Of a stretch of 64,000 nucleotides of DNA, positions 18,604-28,147 are shown one piece after another. The notes beneath the pieces are model-generated. The model saw only the letters and a list, made by a program, of their open reading frames with translations, had not been told where the DNA came from and searched no databases. How positions within the stretch are numbered: position 1 is the first letter of the stretch; each line of letters starts with the position of its first letter. Source of the DNA: CALJFL01 sp036961205 (GTDB taxonomy: Bacteria > Pseudomonadota > Gammaproteobacteria > Pseudomonadales > Halieaceae); the NCBI GenBank assembly GCA_036961205.1, contig JBALVI010000005.1:330183-394182 (forward strand), in the 5' to 3' direction. Made by a program: the position numbers and the translations under genes.

Positions 18604-20133
18604 TCATTTGAACTGGCCACGGATAGCCACTTTGTCCACTTTGCCCACCGCTGTCAGCGGAATAGTGTCGACGAAAGAGACTGACTTGGGAATTTTGTAT
18701 CCAGCGAGAAAATTTTTGCAGTGGGCAATGACTTCCTCTTCGCACAAAGCGTTGCCGGGCTTCAGGATGACCTCAGCATGCACTCTCTCACCCCACTTGT
18801 CGTCGGGAATTCCGACAAGAGCACATTGCTCTACTGCATTAAGCTGCTTGATTACAGTCTCTACTTCCGCCGAGTAAACGTTTTCACCGCCGGTGATAAT
18901 CATGTCCTTGATACGGTCTACGACACGCAGATACCCGTCCTCCGTCAAGTACCCAGCGTCACCGGAGACTAGCCAGCCGTCGACAAGAGTCTCGGCGGTT
19001 TTCTCGGGCATATTGAGATAACCTAACATCAGCGGCGGGCCGGACACGGCTATTTCGCCTACCTGGCCAATTGAAAGTGCGTTGCCATCAGGGCCGCGTA
19101 TTTCGATTGCCATCCCGTAGCAGGGTGTGCCAGCGGACAGGGTTCTTCCGGATGCCACACCTTCCGCCGTATGGTCACAGTCATGCAGTACTGATGTTGG
19201 TAGCCCCTCCGTCTGACCATAGACCTGCATAAAATCTACGCCCGGCAATGCGGCTTTTAGCTCCATCAGCAATGATTCATCGATGGGGGAGCCACCATAA
19301 CGAAGATATCGAAGCGAACTGAGGTCGTACTCGGAAAAATTCGGGTGGTGCAGCAGCATCTGCCACATTGTCGGAACCATAAATGCCTGCTCAATCTTCT
19401 TCTCCTGAATAGTCTCCAGTACTTTAATAGGCTCATACGCAGGCAGAATATACAGCGGGCTGCCCAACATCAGGGCGGTGTTTGAAATACCAATGCCGGA
19501 TATATGGAACAGTGGCATCGTCATCATAGTGCGGCCACGCGTGAAGAGGTTTTCGGCCACGCACATACTCATGGTGGCAGTGTGGCTGGCATGGGAATGA
19601 ATGACGCCCTTGCCTTTACCGGTTGTGCCACCCGTGTAATTGAGAAACGCCATCTCGTGTTCGTCGACAGATTGATCGCTAATTGGGTTAGCGTTGGCCA
19701 GGAGGTCGGTGTAACTCAAAATACCGGGGGGAACATTGTCCTGCTCTTCAACAAGAATCACATGCTCTACGGAGCTGCAATTCGCCTTCAGCTCCAGGCC
19801 AGTCTCGATGAACATTTTGTCTACTAGCAAAATAGTAGGGGCAAAATCATCTATAGAAGCACTGAGCTCAAACACCGACCACCGAATGTTCAGATAATTG
19901 GGCACTTTTCCCGCCCACATAGCGCCATAAAAGCCAACAATGGCCTTGTCGCAGTTGAGGGACAGTATTCCCACACTGCCACCTTCGTCGGGGGCCAGTT
20001 TCACAAAAGAGCCTGCACAGCGAGCAACCTCATCGTAAAGTTCGCTATAGCTGGTCTCGCGATTCGCAAAAGACAGGGCGACTTTGTCGCCGGACATGTG
20101 TTTACCACGATGGATGCTGCGAGTGATTGACAT
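18604..20133 (-). CDS. AMP-dependent acyl-CoA synthetase/ligase
   Basis: I start at ATG 20133, preceded by AGGAG at 7 bases; the frame opens upstream to 20226 without a domain. The 509-residue product has the adenylate-forming motifs FLNYTGGTTGKGKGV (A3), QVYGQTEG (A5), DGWLVSGDAGYL (A7) and the catalytic C-terminal lysine in TAVGKVDK (A10). It activates a carboxylic acid to acyl-CoA. It converges on the PQQ dehydrogenase with a 45-base gap. Confidence 0.9.
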   Translation of the reverse strand: MSITRSIHRGKHMSGDKVALSFANRETSYSELYDEVARCAGSFVKLAPDEGGSVGILSLNCDKAIVGFYGAMWAGKVPNYLNIRWSVFELSASIDDFAPTILLVDKMFIETGLELKANCSSVEHVILVEEQDNVPPGILSYTDLLANANPISDQSVDEHEMAFLNYTGGTTGKGKGVIHSHASHTATMSMCVAENLFTRGRTMMTMPLFHISGIGISNTALMLGSPLYILPAYEPIKVLETIQEKKIEQAFMVPTMWQMLLHHPNFSEYDLSSLRYLRYGGSPIDESLLMELKAALPGVDFMQVYGQTEGLPTSVLHDCDHTAEGVASGRTLSAGTPCYGMAIEIRGPDGNALSIGQVGEIAVSGPPLMLGYLNMPEKTAETLVDGWLVSGDAGYLTEDGYLRVVDRIKDMIITGGENVYSAEVETVIKQLNAVEQCALVGIPDDKWGERVHAEVILKPGNALCEEEVIAHCKNFLAGYKIPKSVSFVDTIPLTAVGKVDKVAIRGQFK

Positions 20134-20240
20134 AGTGAAACTCCTGTGAGGTTTCCAGCATAAGTGCAAAGCGCAGATATGCCAAACGAGAGAAGGTAAT
20201 TTGCTCGCAACAAACGGTTTACTCATCCTGTAAGGCGAAT

Positions 20241-20636
20241 TTTGCGTACATTACAGACCAGCCCGAAGCACGCCCGGAAATTTACAGCTGGGGCCATCGC
20301 AACCCACAAGGCTTGGCAATTCATCCGCAGACCGGCGACATATGGGCTGCAGAACATGGCCCCCAAGGTGGCGACGAGATAAACCTGATTCGCGCTGGGG
20401 CCAATTTTGGCTGGCCCGTCATTACCTATGGTGAAGAATTACTGTTTGATCATCTCAACATGCGTATGCGCGGCGTCGAGAACGGGCCTGACGGTGTGCT
20501 TTATTTGCTCAGTGAGAATGGCAGCATTTTCGCAATAGCGAATGACGCTTCACATGAGCCTCATCAGTCAGACCATCAACATTATCTAACCAACGACGAC
20601 GGCAGCGAAGATCACCACCACCAACCGGAGGACTAA
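20241..20636 (+). pseudogene. Remnant of PQQ-dependent sugar dehydrogenase (YliI/Asd type), with internal deletion
   Basis: The open frame reads EIYSWGHRNPQGLAIHPQTG, then AAEHGPQGGDEINL, both diagnostic of soluble aldose sugar dehydrogenases. It then passes from GWPVITYGEELLFDHLN directly to GVENGPDGVLYLLSENGSIF, which belongs near the C-terminus of full-length proteins. About 200 N-terminal residues and most of the intervening blade sequence are absent, and the joint keeps the reading frame. The histidine-rich C-terminus (HHHQPED) is odd. It starts just upstream of the acyl-CoA ligase start, so an old upstream part may have been replaced by that gene. Confidence 0.7.
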
Positions 20637-20723
20637 GGCCATTGCTGCCCTGAGGTGGGGGGCGTCTGGTCGAAGTCAATAACGCTTGCCTGTATGCACG
20701 AGCCGAGTTTATCAAAATCGGCC

Positions 20724-20746
20724 GTTTAACTTGCCGGTACCGATTT
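20724..20746 (+). repeat. Short dispersed motif (family R2 end)
   Basis: GTTTAACTTGCCGGTACCGA, one of at least eight intergenic copies in this window of a GTTAA-TTGCC-GTACC motif. It lies 88 bases after the broken sugar-dehydrogenase gene. The following GATTTGAACAG also occurs beside the copy at 30919. Confidence 0.5.
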
Positions 20747-20890
20747 GAACAGTGCCTGCTGTTTTTTACTGGATTCAAACCATTATTGCCTTAAAGACAA
20801 CAATGATACCCAAATAGGCCCATATATCTCCCAGTTAAACGTAGCAATAATGATGCGCTATTGTGCTGAAAATCAACCCCGGAGACAGCT

Positions 20891-22186
20891 GTGGTGAAGG
20901 TTAATAACAATCCAATAAGCCGCTTTTTACAATCGGCTTCAAAGATTCAAGACAATGAGGTCAAAGCGACGGTGGCCTCCTTTCTTTTCGTGGTAGTGCT
21001 GATGTCTGCCTATTACATTCTACGACCGGTACGAGACGCGATGGCCAGCGATTGGACAGACGCTGAAGTCAGTTGGTTGTGGACGCTAAACTTTTTTATC
21101 AGTACTGCGGTCGTCGCTTTATATGGCGTTGCCGTTTCGCGGATTCGCTTCCAGCTTCTCGTTCCAACGATGTACGGTATTTTTGCCCTCACCTTCGTGG
21201 CCTTTTATGTATCGTTGTCAGGAGTGACAGATCGGACGCTAATAGACAAAGCCTTCTACGTTTGGGTTAGTGTTTTCAGTCTCTTTCATATATCGATATT
21301 TTGGAGCTTCATGTCCGACCTGTTTAACAAGGAACAGGCCGGTAGGCTATTCAGTATTATTGCCGCGGGTGCCAGTGTAGGAGGATTAATTGGTCCATCT
21401 ATCCCCTCATTTTTCTCTGATTCTCTGGGTACAGATAATCTAATGCTGATCGCGAGTGGTATGTTGTTGATCCCCATTCCAATAATTCTGTTCTTGCAGT
21501 CTCTTAAAACCACAGAATTGCACAATGCAGATTTGATGGCCAACAACGCGGCAGCGAAAATCGGAGGGAACCCCTTTGCGGGTTTCAAAATGTTTTTCAC
21601 CAATCCGTATTTACTGGCTATTGGCCTGTTCATTCTGCTCTACACCGGGATTAGCTCATTTGTTTACTTCGAATTAAAAAACTTATTGGCTCACTTAACT
21701 CGCCCCGAACGGGCTGCGATTTGGGCGCAGATGGATCTGGCAGTAAACGCCCTGTCCATCGCAACGGGCTTATTTGCTACCGGTAGGATTGTTAGTAAAT
21801 TCGGAATGCCGTTTACCATCGCTCTTGTTCCTGTGCTGATTTGCTTCGGTTTGATTGTGATAGCAATTTCACCGGTGATGGCGGTCGTGGTCGGCCTTCA
21901 AATTACTCGGCGGGCAGGAAATTATGCGATCACCAGACCGGCCCGCGAAATGCTTTTTACCCGGGTTGATCGGGAAACACGCTTCAAGGCAAAACCGGTG
22001 ATTGATATTGTCGCTTATCGAGGCGGAGATACATTAATGGCCTGGTTGTTCACAGGGTTAACACAGGGCCTGGGTGTAGGATTGGCTGGAGTCGCACTCG
22101 TTGGCGCAGTCATCGCTGCGCTTTGGGCAGTGGTCGGCATATATCTTGGTCGTTGGTTTGAGCGCGACGAAAAGCCGCTAGAGTGA
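20891..22186 (+). CDS. Multi-pass transporter, NTP/NDP-exchange- or MFS-like
   Basis: The gene starts at GTG 20891 with GGAG 6 bases upstream. The 431-residue protein has about 12 hydrophobic segments. The early YYILRPVRDAMAS motif and the later YAITRPAREMLFTRVDRETRFKAKPVIDIVAYRGGD segment are characteristic of the ATP/ADP-translocase-like branch found in free-living proteobacteria. Their substrates are mostly unproven. It stands alone with no co-directional close neighbour. Confidence 0.75.
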   Translation: MVKVNNNPISRFLQSASKIQDNEVKATVASFLFVVVLMSAYYILRPVRDAMASDWTDAEVSWLWTLNFFISTAVVALYGVAVSRIRFQLLVPTMYGIFALTFVAFYVSLSGVTDRTLIDKAFYVWVSVFSLFHISIFWSFMSDLFNKEQAGRLFSIIAAGASVGGLIGPSIPSFFSDSLGTDNLMLIASGMLLIPIPIILFLQSLKTTELHNADLMANNAAAKIGGNPFAGFKMFFTNPYLLAIGLFILLYTGISSFVYFELKNLLAHLTRPERAAIWAQMDLAVNALSIATGLFATGRIVSKFGMPFTIALVPVLICFGLIVIAISPVMAVVVGLQITRRAGNYAITRPAREMLFTRVDRETRFKAKPVIDIVAYRGGDTLMAWLFTGLTQGLGVGLAGVALVGAVIAALWAVVGIYLGRWFERDEKPLE

Positions 22187-22308
22187 CCAAGCCATTACTA
22201 TTTATGGAAAACGCACCTGCACCAGTTACTATTCAGCACCTTAATGCCAGCAAGATGTTTCGTGGCAATTTTTAATACATTCAGTCAATGCAAAAAAAGG
22301 AATTCAAT

Positions 22309-23427
22309 ATGTACCTAAAGGTTCAAAAGTATGATCGATCTATGCAGCGGATTATGACATTTATTTTCGGTTTAACCGCTTTGACTTTGGCTGGAACCAG
22401 TGCCGCGCAGCAAGACAGTCGGCCTGAGGTTAAATACATCGAGTTTAGCCAGCTAGGCGATCCTGCTGAAGTACTCCAGGTGAAGTTTGAGGAGTCGCGA
22501 GCGCTAGAAGCTGGTGAAGTTCGAGTCAAAGTATTGGCCACCCCGATTCACCCATCAATTTTATTACAGATATCTGGTAACTATGGCACTACCCCGGCAT
22601 TACCCTCCACGCCGGGCAACGAAGGCGTTGGTCGAGTCGTCGAAACATCATCAGAGGTAACCGGCTTGTCAGTGGATCAACTGGTGCTTCTTGTCGGTGG
22701 CAGTACATGGCGCGATGAAATAGTTGCCCCGGCAACGAGCTTTATTCCATTGCCGGATATGGGTGCTCAATCTCCTGAACAGATTGAACAGCTTTCAATG
22801 ACTGCGATTAACCCGCTCTCAGCCTTGCTCATGCTGACCAACTTTGTTGACCTTAAAGAAGGCGATTGGATTGTTCACAGTGCTGCTAATTCGGCGGTTG
22901 GCGGCTATATCATTCAACTCGCAAAACAACGTGGCATAAACACAGTCAATGTAGTTCGCCGCGAAGGTTTAGCGGATGACCTGATATCAAAGGGCGCCAA
23001 TGTCGTGTTGATCGACGGGCCGGATCTCGCTGCGCAAATTGCCGAAGCGACGGGGGAAAGTCCAGTAGTACTGGCGATAGATGCTGTGGGTGGTGAAACG
23101 TTTTCTCGTTTGGCCCAAAGTCTCAGCACGGGCGGTACGCTTGTGTCTTATGGCGTTCTCTCAGGAAAGCCTGCGAGTTATAATCCAGCAATGGCTATTT
23201 TTAATGATATTCGTATCCGTGGATTTTGGTTATCCAAATGGTTTGAAATCGCTGAAACTGCAGAAAAGCAGGCAGCCTTCGGACAGATTATTCCTTTGAT
23301 CGCCAGTGGTGCGCTTAAAGCCAACATTGACTCACGTTTTACCATTAGTGAGATCAAACAAGCGGTGACACGCGCGGTACAGGGCGGTAGAAACGGCAAA
23401 GTACTTATAGTACCCAACCCTCTCTAA
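22309..23427 (+). CDS. Zinc-independent MDR (enoyl/quinone) reductase with signal peptide
   Basis: I start at ATG 22309 (AAGGAA at 22297-22302). The 372-residue product first shows a signal-like segment (QRIMTFIFGLTALTLAGTSAAQQ). A complete MDR protein follows: a GroES-like domain with PSTPGNEGVGRVVETSS and a Rossmann domain with SAVGGYIIQLAKQRGINTVNV, like mitochondrial trans-2-enoyl-CoA reductases. No zinc cysteines are visible. An NAD(P)H-dependent reductase with an export signal is unusual, because periplasm lacks free NADPH; either it folds before Tat-independent export or the N-terminus anchors it to the inner membrane. Confidence 0.75.
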   Translation: MYLKVQKYDRSMQRIMTFIFGLTALTLAGTSAAQQDSRPEVKYIEFSQLGDPAEVLQVKFEESRALEAGEVRVKVLATPIHPSILLQISGNYGTTPALPSTPGNEGVGRVVETSSEVTGLSVDQLVLLVGGSTWRDEIVAPATSFIPLPDMGAQSPEQIEQLSMTAINPLSALLMLTNFVDLKEGDWIVHSAANSAVGGYIIQLAKQRGINTVNVVRREGLADDLISKGANVVLIDGPDLAAQIAEATGESPVVLAIDAVGGETFSRLAQSLSTGGTLVSYGVLSGKPASYNPAMAIFNDIRIRGFWLSKWFEIAETAEKQAAFGQIIPLIASGALKANIDSRFTISEIKQAVTRAVQGGRNGKVLIVPNPL

Positions 23428-23569
23428 GGTGATCTGATGAATCTTTGCGGAAACCTTGTAGCGCGAAGAGACAAGTAGACTAAGCTCGGGCCGGGCAGTA
23501 AAGTTGTTATGAATGCGTATATAATATATATCCTTGCTGCTCAGGCTTATTTTATCCACTAACTTTCAA

Positions 23570-25126
23570 ATGAAAAATCCGACAAAAAAACGGCTCATAC
23601 GCAGCCTGAACTACGCGGCAGTGCTAACAACGGCTGTCATTCTTTCTGCCTGTTCCACCATAGCATTTGATCAACCTAAAACCGCCACTTCGGTTATTAC
23701 CGATACGCAGGACACCCACTTCGGCCAGGTACTGACTGCCTGGAATGCCCAGCACCCGGGCGTGAACGGATTCTATCCTCTCAACGACGGTATCGGTGCG
23801 CTGGGGGCGAGATTACGCCTGATCGAAGGTGCTGAGCGCTCAATTGATGCCCAGTACTTTCTGATGAAAAACGATGACGCCGGAGAGCTTTTTTCCGGCA
23901 CCCTGCTCCGGGCGGCTGACCGCGGTGTGCGTGTACGCTTTTTACTGGATGATGTCTTCACTTCTGTTGATGACGATATTCTCGGACTGTTAAATCGTCA
24001 CCCGAACATTGAGATACGCTTGTATAACCCTATATCTCGCAGAGGCATCTATTACCTGAATTACGCCGGCGATTTCAAGCGGGCCAATCGGCGCATGCAC
24101 AGCAAGTCAATCACGGCCGACAATACCTTTACTATTATCGGCGGCCGCAACATTGCAGATGAATATTTTCAGCTACTGGATGACGCGGAGTTCATGGACT
24201 ACGACATGCTGGCCCTGGGACCTATTACCGCCGAGGTATCCAATCAGTTTGATGATTTCTGGAATAGCTCACGGACTATTCCCATGGAAGCATTGCACAA
24301 CACTTTCACTGAAGAGGACTTGATCAAAGAGCGTGCTGAAATCGATGAGGAGCTCGCCCTGGGACCCGATTCGACGTATCGAGAGGCGATGAATTCCGAA
24401 CACATGCGGAAGCTGGTTGATGGCAGCGGAACTATTTATCCGGCACCAGCTACCCTGTTGCACGATGGTCCAGCTAAATTGGAAAACCCGATCGGCCTGA
24501 GCCACATGACTTTGATCAGTGAGCTGGGAAAATTAATTCTCGAGTCAAAGAAAAGTGTCTTTATCATTACACCTTACTTCATACCGACCCAAAGCGGTGT
24601 GGAGTTCTGGCAAAAAGTGCTCGATAAAGGCATGTCGGTGACCATTGTCACCAACTCACTGGCGTCCACCAATCATGTGCCTGTGCACTCCGGTTATGCG
24701 CGCTACCGGGAAAAAATGCTGGAAATGGGGGCAACAATACACGAGTCCCGGGCTAATGCCGTGAGGCCTGGCAGTGACAGTACAGCGTCCAGTCCGAAAG
24801 CCCTGACATTGCATACCAAACTTATCCTGATTGATGAGCGATACCTGTTTGTGGGTTCGCTGAACCTGGACCCCCGCTCAATTGAGATTAACGCAGAAAT
24901 GGGTATCCTCATCGATTCACCCGTTATCGCAAAACAGTTTCTCGCAGAGGTCAATCAAGGTCTGCCTCAGATGAGCTACAAAGTAGAACTGGACGATGAC
25001 GGCCGCCTGCAGTGGCTGGCGACCATTGATGGAAAAGAAGAGATTGAGACAAAAGAACCACTCACTAGCTGGTGGCGGCGCTTTCTGGCTAAAGTATATC
25101 GGGTTCTTCCTGAGAGTCAGTTGTAG
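23570..25126 (+). CDS. Phospholipase-D-family lipoprotein
   Basis: I start at ATG 23570, giving a 518-residue protein with a lipoprotein signal (VILSACSTIAF). Two HKD motifs are intact: HSKSITADNTFTIIGGRN and HTKLILIDERYLFVGSLN. Each has the downstream GG/GS-N signature of the superfamily, as in cardiolipin synthases and ClsC-like proteins. It therefore probably cleaves or transfers phosphatidyl groups at the membrane surface. It converges on another PLD gene with only 7 bases between the two stops. Confidence 0.85.
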   Translation: MKNPTKKRLIRSLNYAAVLTTAVILSACSTIAFDQPKTATSVITDTQDTHFGQVLTAWNAQHPGVNGFYPLNDGIGALGARLRLIEGAERSIDAQYFLMKNDDAGELFSGTLLRAADRGVRVRFLLDDVFTSVDDDILGLLNRHPNIEIRLYNPISRRGIYYLNYAGDFKRANRRMHSKSITADNTFTIIGGRNIADEYFQLLDDAEFMDYDMLALGPITAEVSNQFDDFWNSSRTIPMEALHNTFTEEDLIKERAEIDEELALGPDSTYREAMNSEHMRKLVDGSGTIYPAPATLLHDGPAKLENPIGLSHMTLISELGKLILESKKSVFIITPYFIPTQSGVEFWQKVLDKGMSVTIVTNSLASTNHVPVHSGYARYREKMLEMGATIHESRANAVRPGSDSTASSPKALTLHTKLILIDERYLFVGSLNLDPRSIEINAEMGILIDSPVIAKQFLAEVNQGLPQMSYKVELDDDGRLQWLATIDGKEEIETKEPLTSWWRRFLAKVYRVLPESQL

Positions 25127-25133
25127 TCGCCGG

Positions 25134-26966
25134 CTAAAGGAGATACTCCAGCCCCGTTTTCCGCAGGACCCGGAAAACCTTGCGCTGGTTGCGCACGGTT
25201 GAAGCTTTGATGCCCTTCCCTTCCATAATCCGGCGGCGCATCTCCAGCCATTCCTCAGATCCCCACAGGTAAGATTCGCTCTTCAGCCGTTCGAAATCGG
25301 CTATCACATCCGCCTGGAGGCCCGGACTCACGAAAAAGAAACCCATTTCGTTATTGAACAACCGGGAGCGGTAATCAAAATTGGCCGTGCCGATGAAGCC
25401 TCCTGCGTCGCCCATCAGGTACTTGGAGTGCAACTTGCCATAGTGCTTGTCACCGCCGAAATAGACATCATCAAGGCGACCGGTCTCATAGATTTTCAAC
25501 TGGGGATGGTTGACGAGTTTTTTCCAGGTTTCACTATCGACCAGTTCGGGATTGAGTTCGCTCTCTTTGAGTTTTGCCTGCCAGGCCTTCTGGTATTGCT
25601 CGTCTAGCAGCATCCGTGGGGCCATATCCATGTCTACGATGGCCTGGGCAGGGAAGTTATCCGAGGTGAGTACCGAGTTGGTGATCATCTCGTAACGGTA
25701 ATCCGGGTCTTCGGCCAGCCAGTCCAGTACACGCTGCGCCTCATCGAGCAGCAAGTTGCCTTCACTGTCATAGTATCGAGCAAGAAACAGGTAGGGAGAT
25801 ACGATCCTCGAATGGTACCGCTGCCGGCCCCGAGACTGCTCCAGCAGGTGCATAATGGAATTGGGGTTACTGGACAGGTTGGCGACAGCCTCAGTTACCA
25901 CGGCTTTGTTGCCGAGATTGGCAAATTCGTGAGCCAGGCGCACATCTGCCGGATGCCAGCCGTGGACAAAGAACTCGTCCATGGCCTCGAAATGCGGCTG
26001 CAGTGTCGCCAGGTTTTTTAGCTCGGCCAGAGCCCGGACCATCTCCTCTCTTCGCTTGCTGTACAGATCTGTGCCACTAACAAACTGCTTTGAAGTCAGG
26101 CGCTTATTTTTTTCATGCAGCGATAGCAGGGTGAAATACACCTCTGCTGACTCACCTACGGTGTGATCCTCCTCGCGGTCCAGCCCGGGTCGCAGAAGGA
26201 TTTCAGCATCCTTGTAGGTATTCGGATTGGGTGAACCGTCGGCGAGGATGCCGTAGTAGGCCAGGGAGATATTGCGCCCGCCAGTGATAGCGATGGCTTT
26301 TTCCGGCACAAAGCCGTCCACCACCAACAGTTTGTCATGGGAGCGGCGGTTGGCGGTGAATGGAGATTTGCTTACTGAGTTGAAGATAGTTATTTGCACC
26401 CGGGCCCGCCGTGTTGTTACCTCGCCCGCAGAGTTGCGAATGAAGCCTGCCCCCACCTGACAGCTGTGCAGGGCACGCAGCCAGGTCTTGTTCAGACTAA
26501 TGGAACCCACCGAGTCCACCATAAAACGCACATCCACACCACGCTGCACCGCCTCGCACAGAGCGCCCAGGACGGCCCTGCCCACCGGATCATCGCTGAA
26601 GATGTAATACACCGCGTCTACACTGTGCTGCGCGTTTTCGATCATATGAATCTTGCTTGTGAGGGAGCGGATAGCATCTTCCTCGCTGCTGCCAAGAAAT
26701 TTGGCCCGCGCACCCTGTACAGGTATCTGCGCCTCTATACCCAGGGCTATCGGGTCCTCCTCGGAAAGCTTGTGAGGCAAGGCAGCACGGTGGCGGTACC
26801 ATGCGTTTAGCTCAGGATCTTCCACCGCCCCCAGGGGCGGACAGTTTTCCAAGGCCTGCCGATCAGCCGGGCAATGGTCCGCAGGGATATTTGTGGTAGC
26901 ACAGGCGGAAAGCATCGCGAGCGTGACCACCAGGAACATGCGTGAATAAGGTAGTGACACCGTCAC
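25134..26966 (-). CDS. Phospholipase-D-family lipoprotein, large form
   Basis: A 610-residue protein with a lipobox (MLSACATT) and two HKD motifs: SHDKLLVVDGFVPEKAIAITGGRN and HSKYLMGDAGGFIGTANFDYRS. The spacing between motifs is longer than in the neighbouring PLD protein, and the two are clearly distinct. Its GTG start overlaps the stop of the upstream EEP gene as GTGA, indicating translational coupling with that exported phosphodiesterase-type enzyme. A role in membrane lipid or extracellular phosphodiester turnover is likely. Confidence 0.85.
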   Translation of the reverse strand: MTVSLPYSRMFLVVTLAMLSACATTNIPADHCPADRQALENCPPLGAVEDPELNAWYRHRAALPHKLSEEDPIALGIEAQIPVQGARAKFLGSSEEDAIRSLTSKIHMIENAQHSVDAVYYIFSDDPVGRAVLGALCEAVQRGVDVRFMVDSVGSISLNKTWLRALHSCQVGAGFIRNSAGEVTTRRARVQITIFNSVSKSPFTANRRSHDKLLVVDGFVPEKAIAITGGRNISLAYYGILADGSPNPNTYKDAEILLRPGLDREEDHTVGESAEVYFTLLSLHEKNKRLTSKQFVSGTDLYSKRREEMVRALAELKNLATLQPHFEAMDEFFVHGWHPADVRLAHEFANLGNKAVVTEAVANLSSNPNSIMHLLEQSRGRQRYHSRIVSPYLFLARYYDSEGNLLLDEAQRVLDWLAEDPDYRYEMITNSVLTSDNFPAQAIVDMDMAPRMLLDEQYQKAWQAKLKESELNPELVDSETWKKLVNHPQLKIYETGRLDDVYFGGDKHYGKLHSKYLMGDAGGFIGTANFDYRSRLFNNEMGFFFVSPGLQADVIADFERLKSESYLWGSEEWLEMRRRIMEGKGIKASTVRNQRKVFRVLRKTGLEYLL

Positions 26967-27817
26967 GATTCACTGCTCCAACGTAACTCCGCGGTCACCA
27001 TACGGTGGTCCGAAACCTCCTCCCCCACCACTTGGTAACTGACAAACTCCAGCTCCCGGGAAACCAGGATCCAGTCCAGACGTTTCGATTTGTAGGTGGG
27101 CAGGTCTTCCGATTCAGGTTGATACGCTTTCATACCGGCCTCCTCCACCAGATGACGTAATACAGAGTCTTGCGAGCTCCACTGTTCGTTAAAATCGCCC
27201 ATGACAATAATCGGTACAGTCGATTCGTTGATAGCGCTGATAATATCAGCGAGCTGTCGTTTGCGTGCTTTCTTGCGGGAGAAATCCAGATGCACCGAGG
27301 CGATGCGCACCGATTTCACCTGTTCTCCCTGACGCCAATTCATTGTAGCCGATACCAGCCCCTTGGTTGTAGTGGGCGGTGTGGGTTCAAAATCGATAAC
27401 CCTGGGTTCCGTCAGTAGAATCTCAGACAGCAGGCCGGTACCAAACCGATACAACCAAGTCTGCGCGTGCAAGCCCAGTACGGCACAGTTCATTCGCCCA
27501 CCTTCCATTAATCTGGCGGCATGATCAAAGCCACCGGCCCACAGGGAGTCAACATCCAGTTCCTGTAGAGCCACCACATGGGCATCCTGCGCGGCGAGTT
27601 GGACCCCAACAGTATCTATGTTTCGCTCAATTCGGCTCTTGCCGATCAACATCTGATTTAAAGAACCACCGCGGCCATGGGCAATATTCAGGGTGGCCAC
27701 GCGCAGCGTTTCACCATGGTGCGTCCCGGGTGGTGAGCTGACCTCGCTGCAAGTGACCTCAGCGGCAAAATTGGCGCATGAGCAGAGGGTCAAGATTATG
27801 AAGATCGTTAGTCGCAT
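26963..27817 (-). CDS. Exported endonuclease/exonuclease/phosphatase-family protein
   Basis: I start at ATG 27817 (AAGGA 8 bases upstream), which places a lipoprotein-like or signal segment (MRLTIFIILTLCSCANFAAE) at the N-terminus. The 284-residue EEP fold shows VATLNIAHGRGG, VVALQELDVDS, IVMGDFNEQW, KRLDWILVS and VSDHRMVTAEL, covering the metal and catalytic residues. Substrates in the family include DNA, phosphoinositides and sphingomyelin. Coupling by GTGA to a PLD lipoprotein favours a lipid or extracellular phosphodiester substrate. Confidence 0.85.
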   Translation of the reverse strand: MRLTIFIILTLCSCANFAAEVTCSEVSSPPGTHHGETLRVATLNIAHGRGGSLNQMLIGKSRIERNIDTVGVQLAAQDAHVVALQELDVDSLWAGGFDHAARLMEGGRMNCAVLGLHAQTWLYRFGTGLLSEILLTEPRVIDFEPTPPTTTKGLVSATMNWRQGEQVKSVRIASVHLDFSRKKARKRQLADIISAINESTVPIIVMGDFNEQWSSQDSVLRHLVEEAGMKAYQPESEDLPTYKSKRLDWILVSRELEFVSYQVVGEEVSDHRMVTAELRWSSES

Positions 27818-27934
27818 TTCAGCGTTCCTTTCACGCGAGGATAACTCAAAGTACAAACCGAATTCGAAGGTCGTAAACGCTTATTGTATCATCCTCATCA
27901 TAGTCACTTGTCAGTAGCCTCCCCCCGGCACGCT

Positions 27935-28060
27935 CTACTTAAAGCTTCCACCCAACGCAAGATGCAAATCGATTCTTGTGGCTAGGCGTTCATTCTGGAT
28001 GCGGAAATTACCATGGTGTCTCGTTAGTAATTTGGACGCCAAAACCTGTTGTGGCGACAT
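27935..28060 (-). pseudogene. Short open C-terminal remnant, unidentified
   Basis: The minus strand encodes 41 residues from ATG 28060, ending LATRIDLHLALGGSFK. The frame stays open further upstream to about 28100 (FPDSRLIELLQ). It reads like the end of a longer envelope protein, with alternating hydrophobics near the C-terminus. I cannot name the family, and it may not be expressed. It accounts for most of the gap between the EEP gene and the 28148 gene. Confidence 0.3.
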
Positions 28061-28147
28061 TTGCAAAAGCTCTATTAATCGAGAATCTGGAAATCGTTAA
28101 TGGTTCTGCATATATTTTATAGCGTTTCTGTCAGTTCACAGCTGTAT

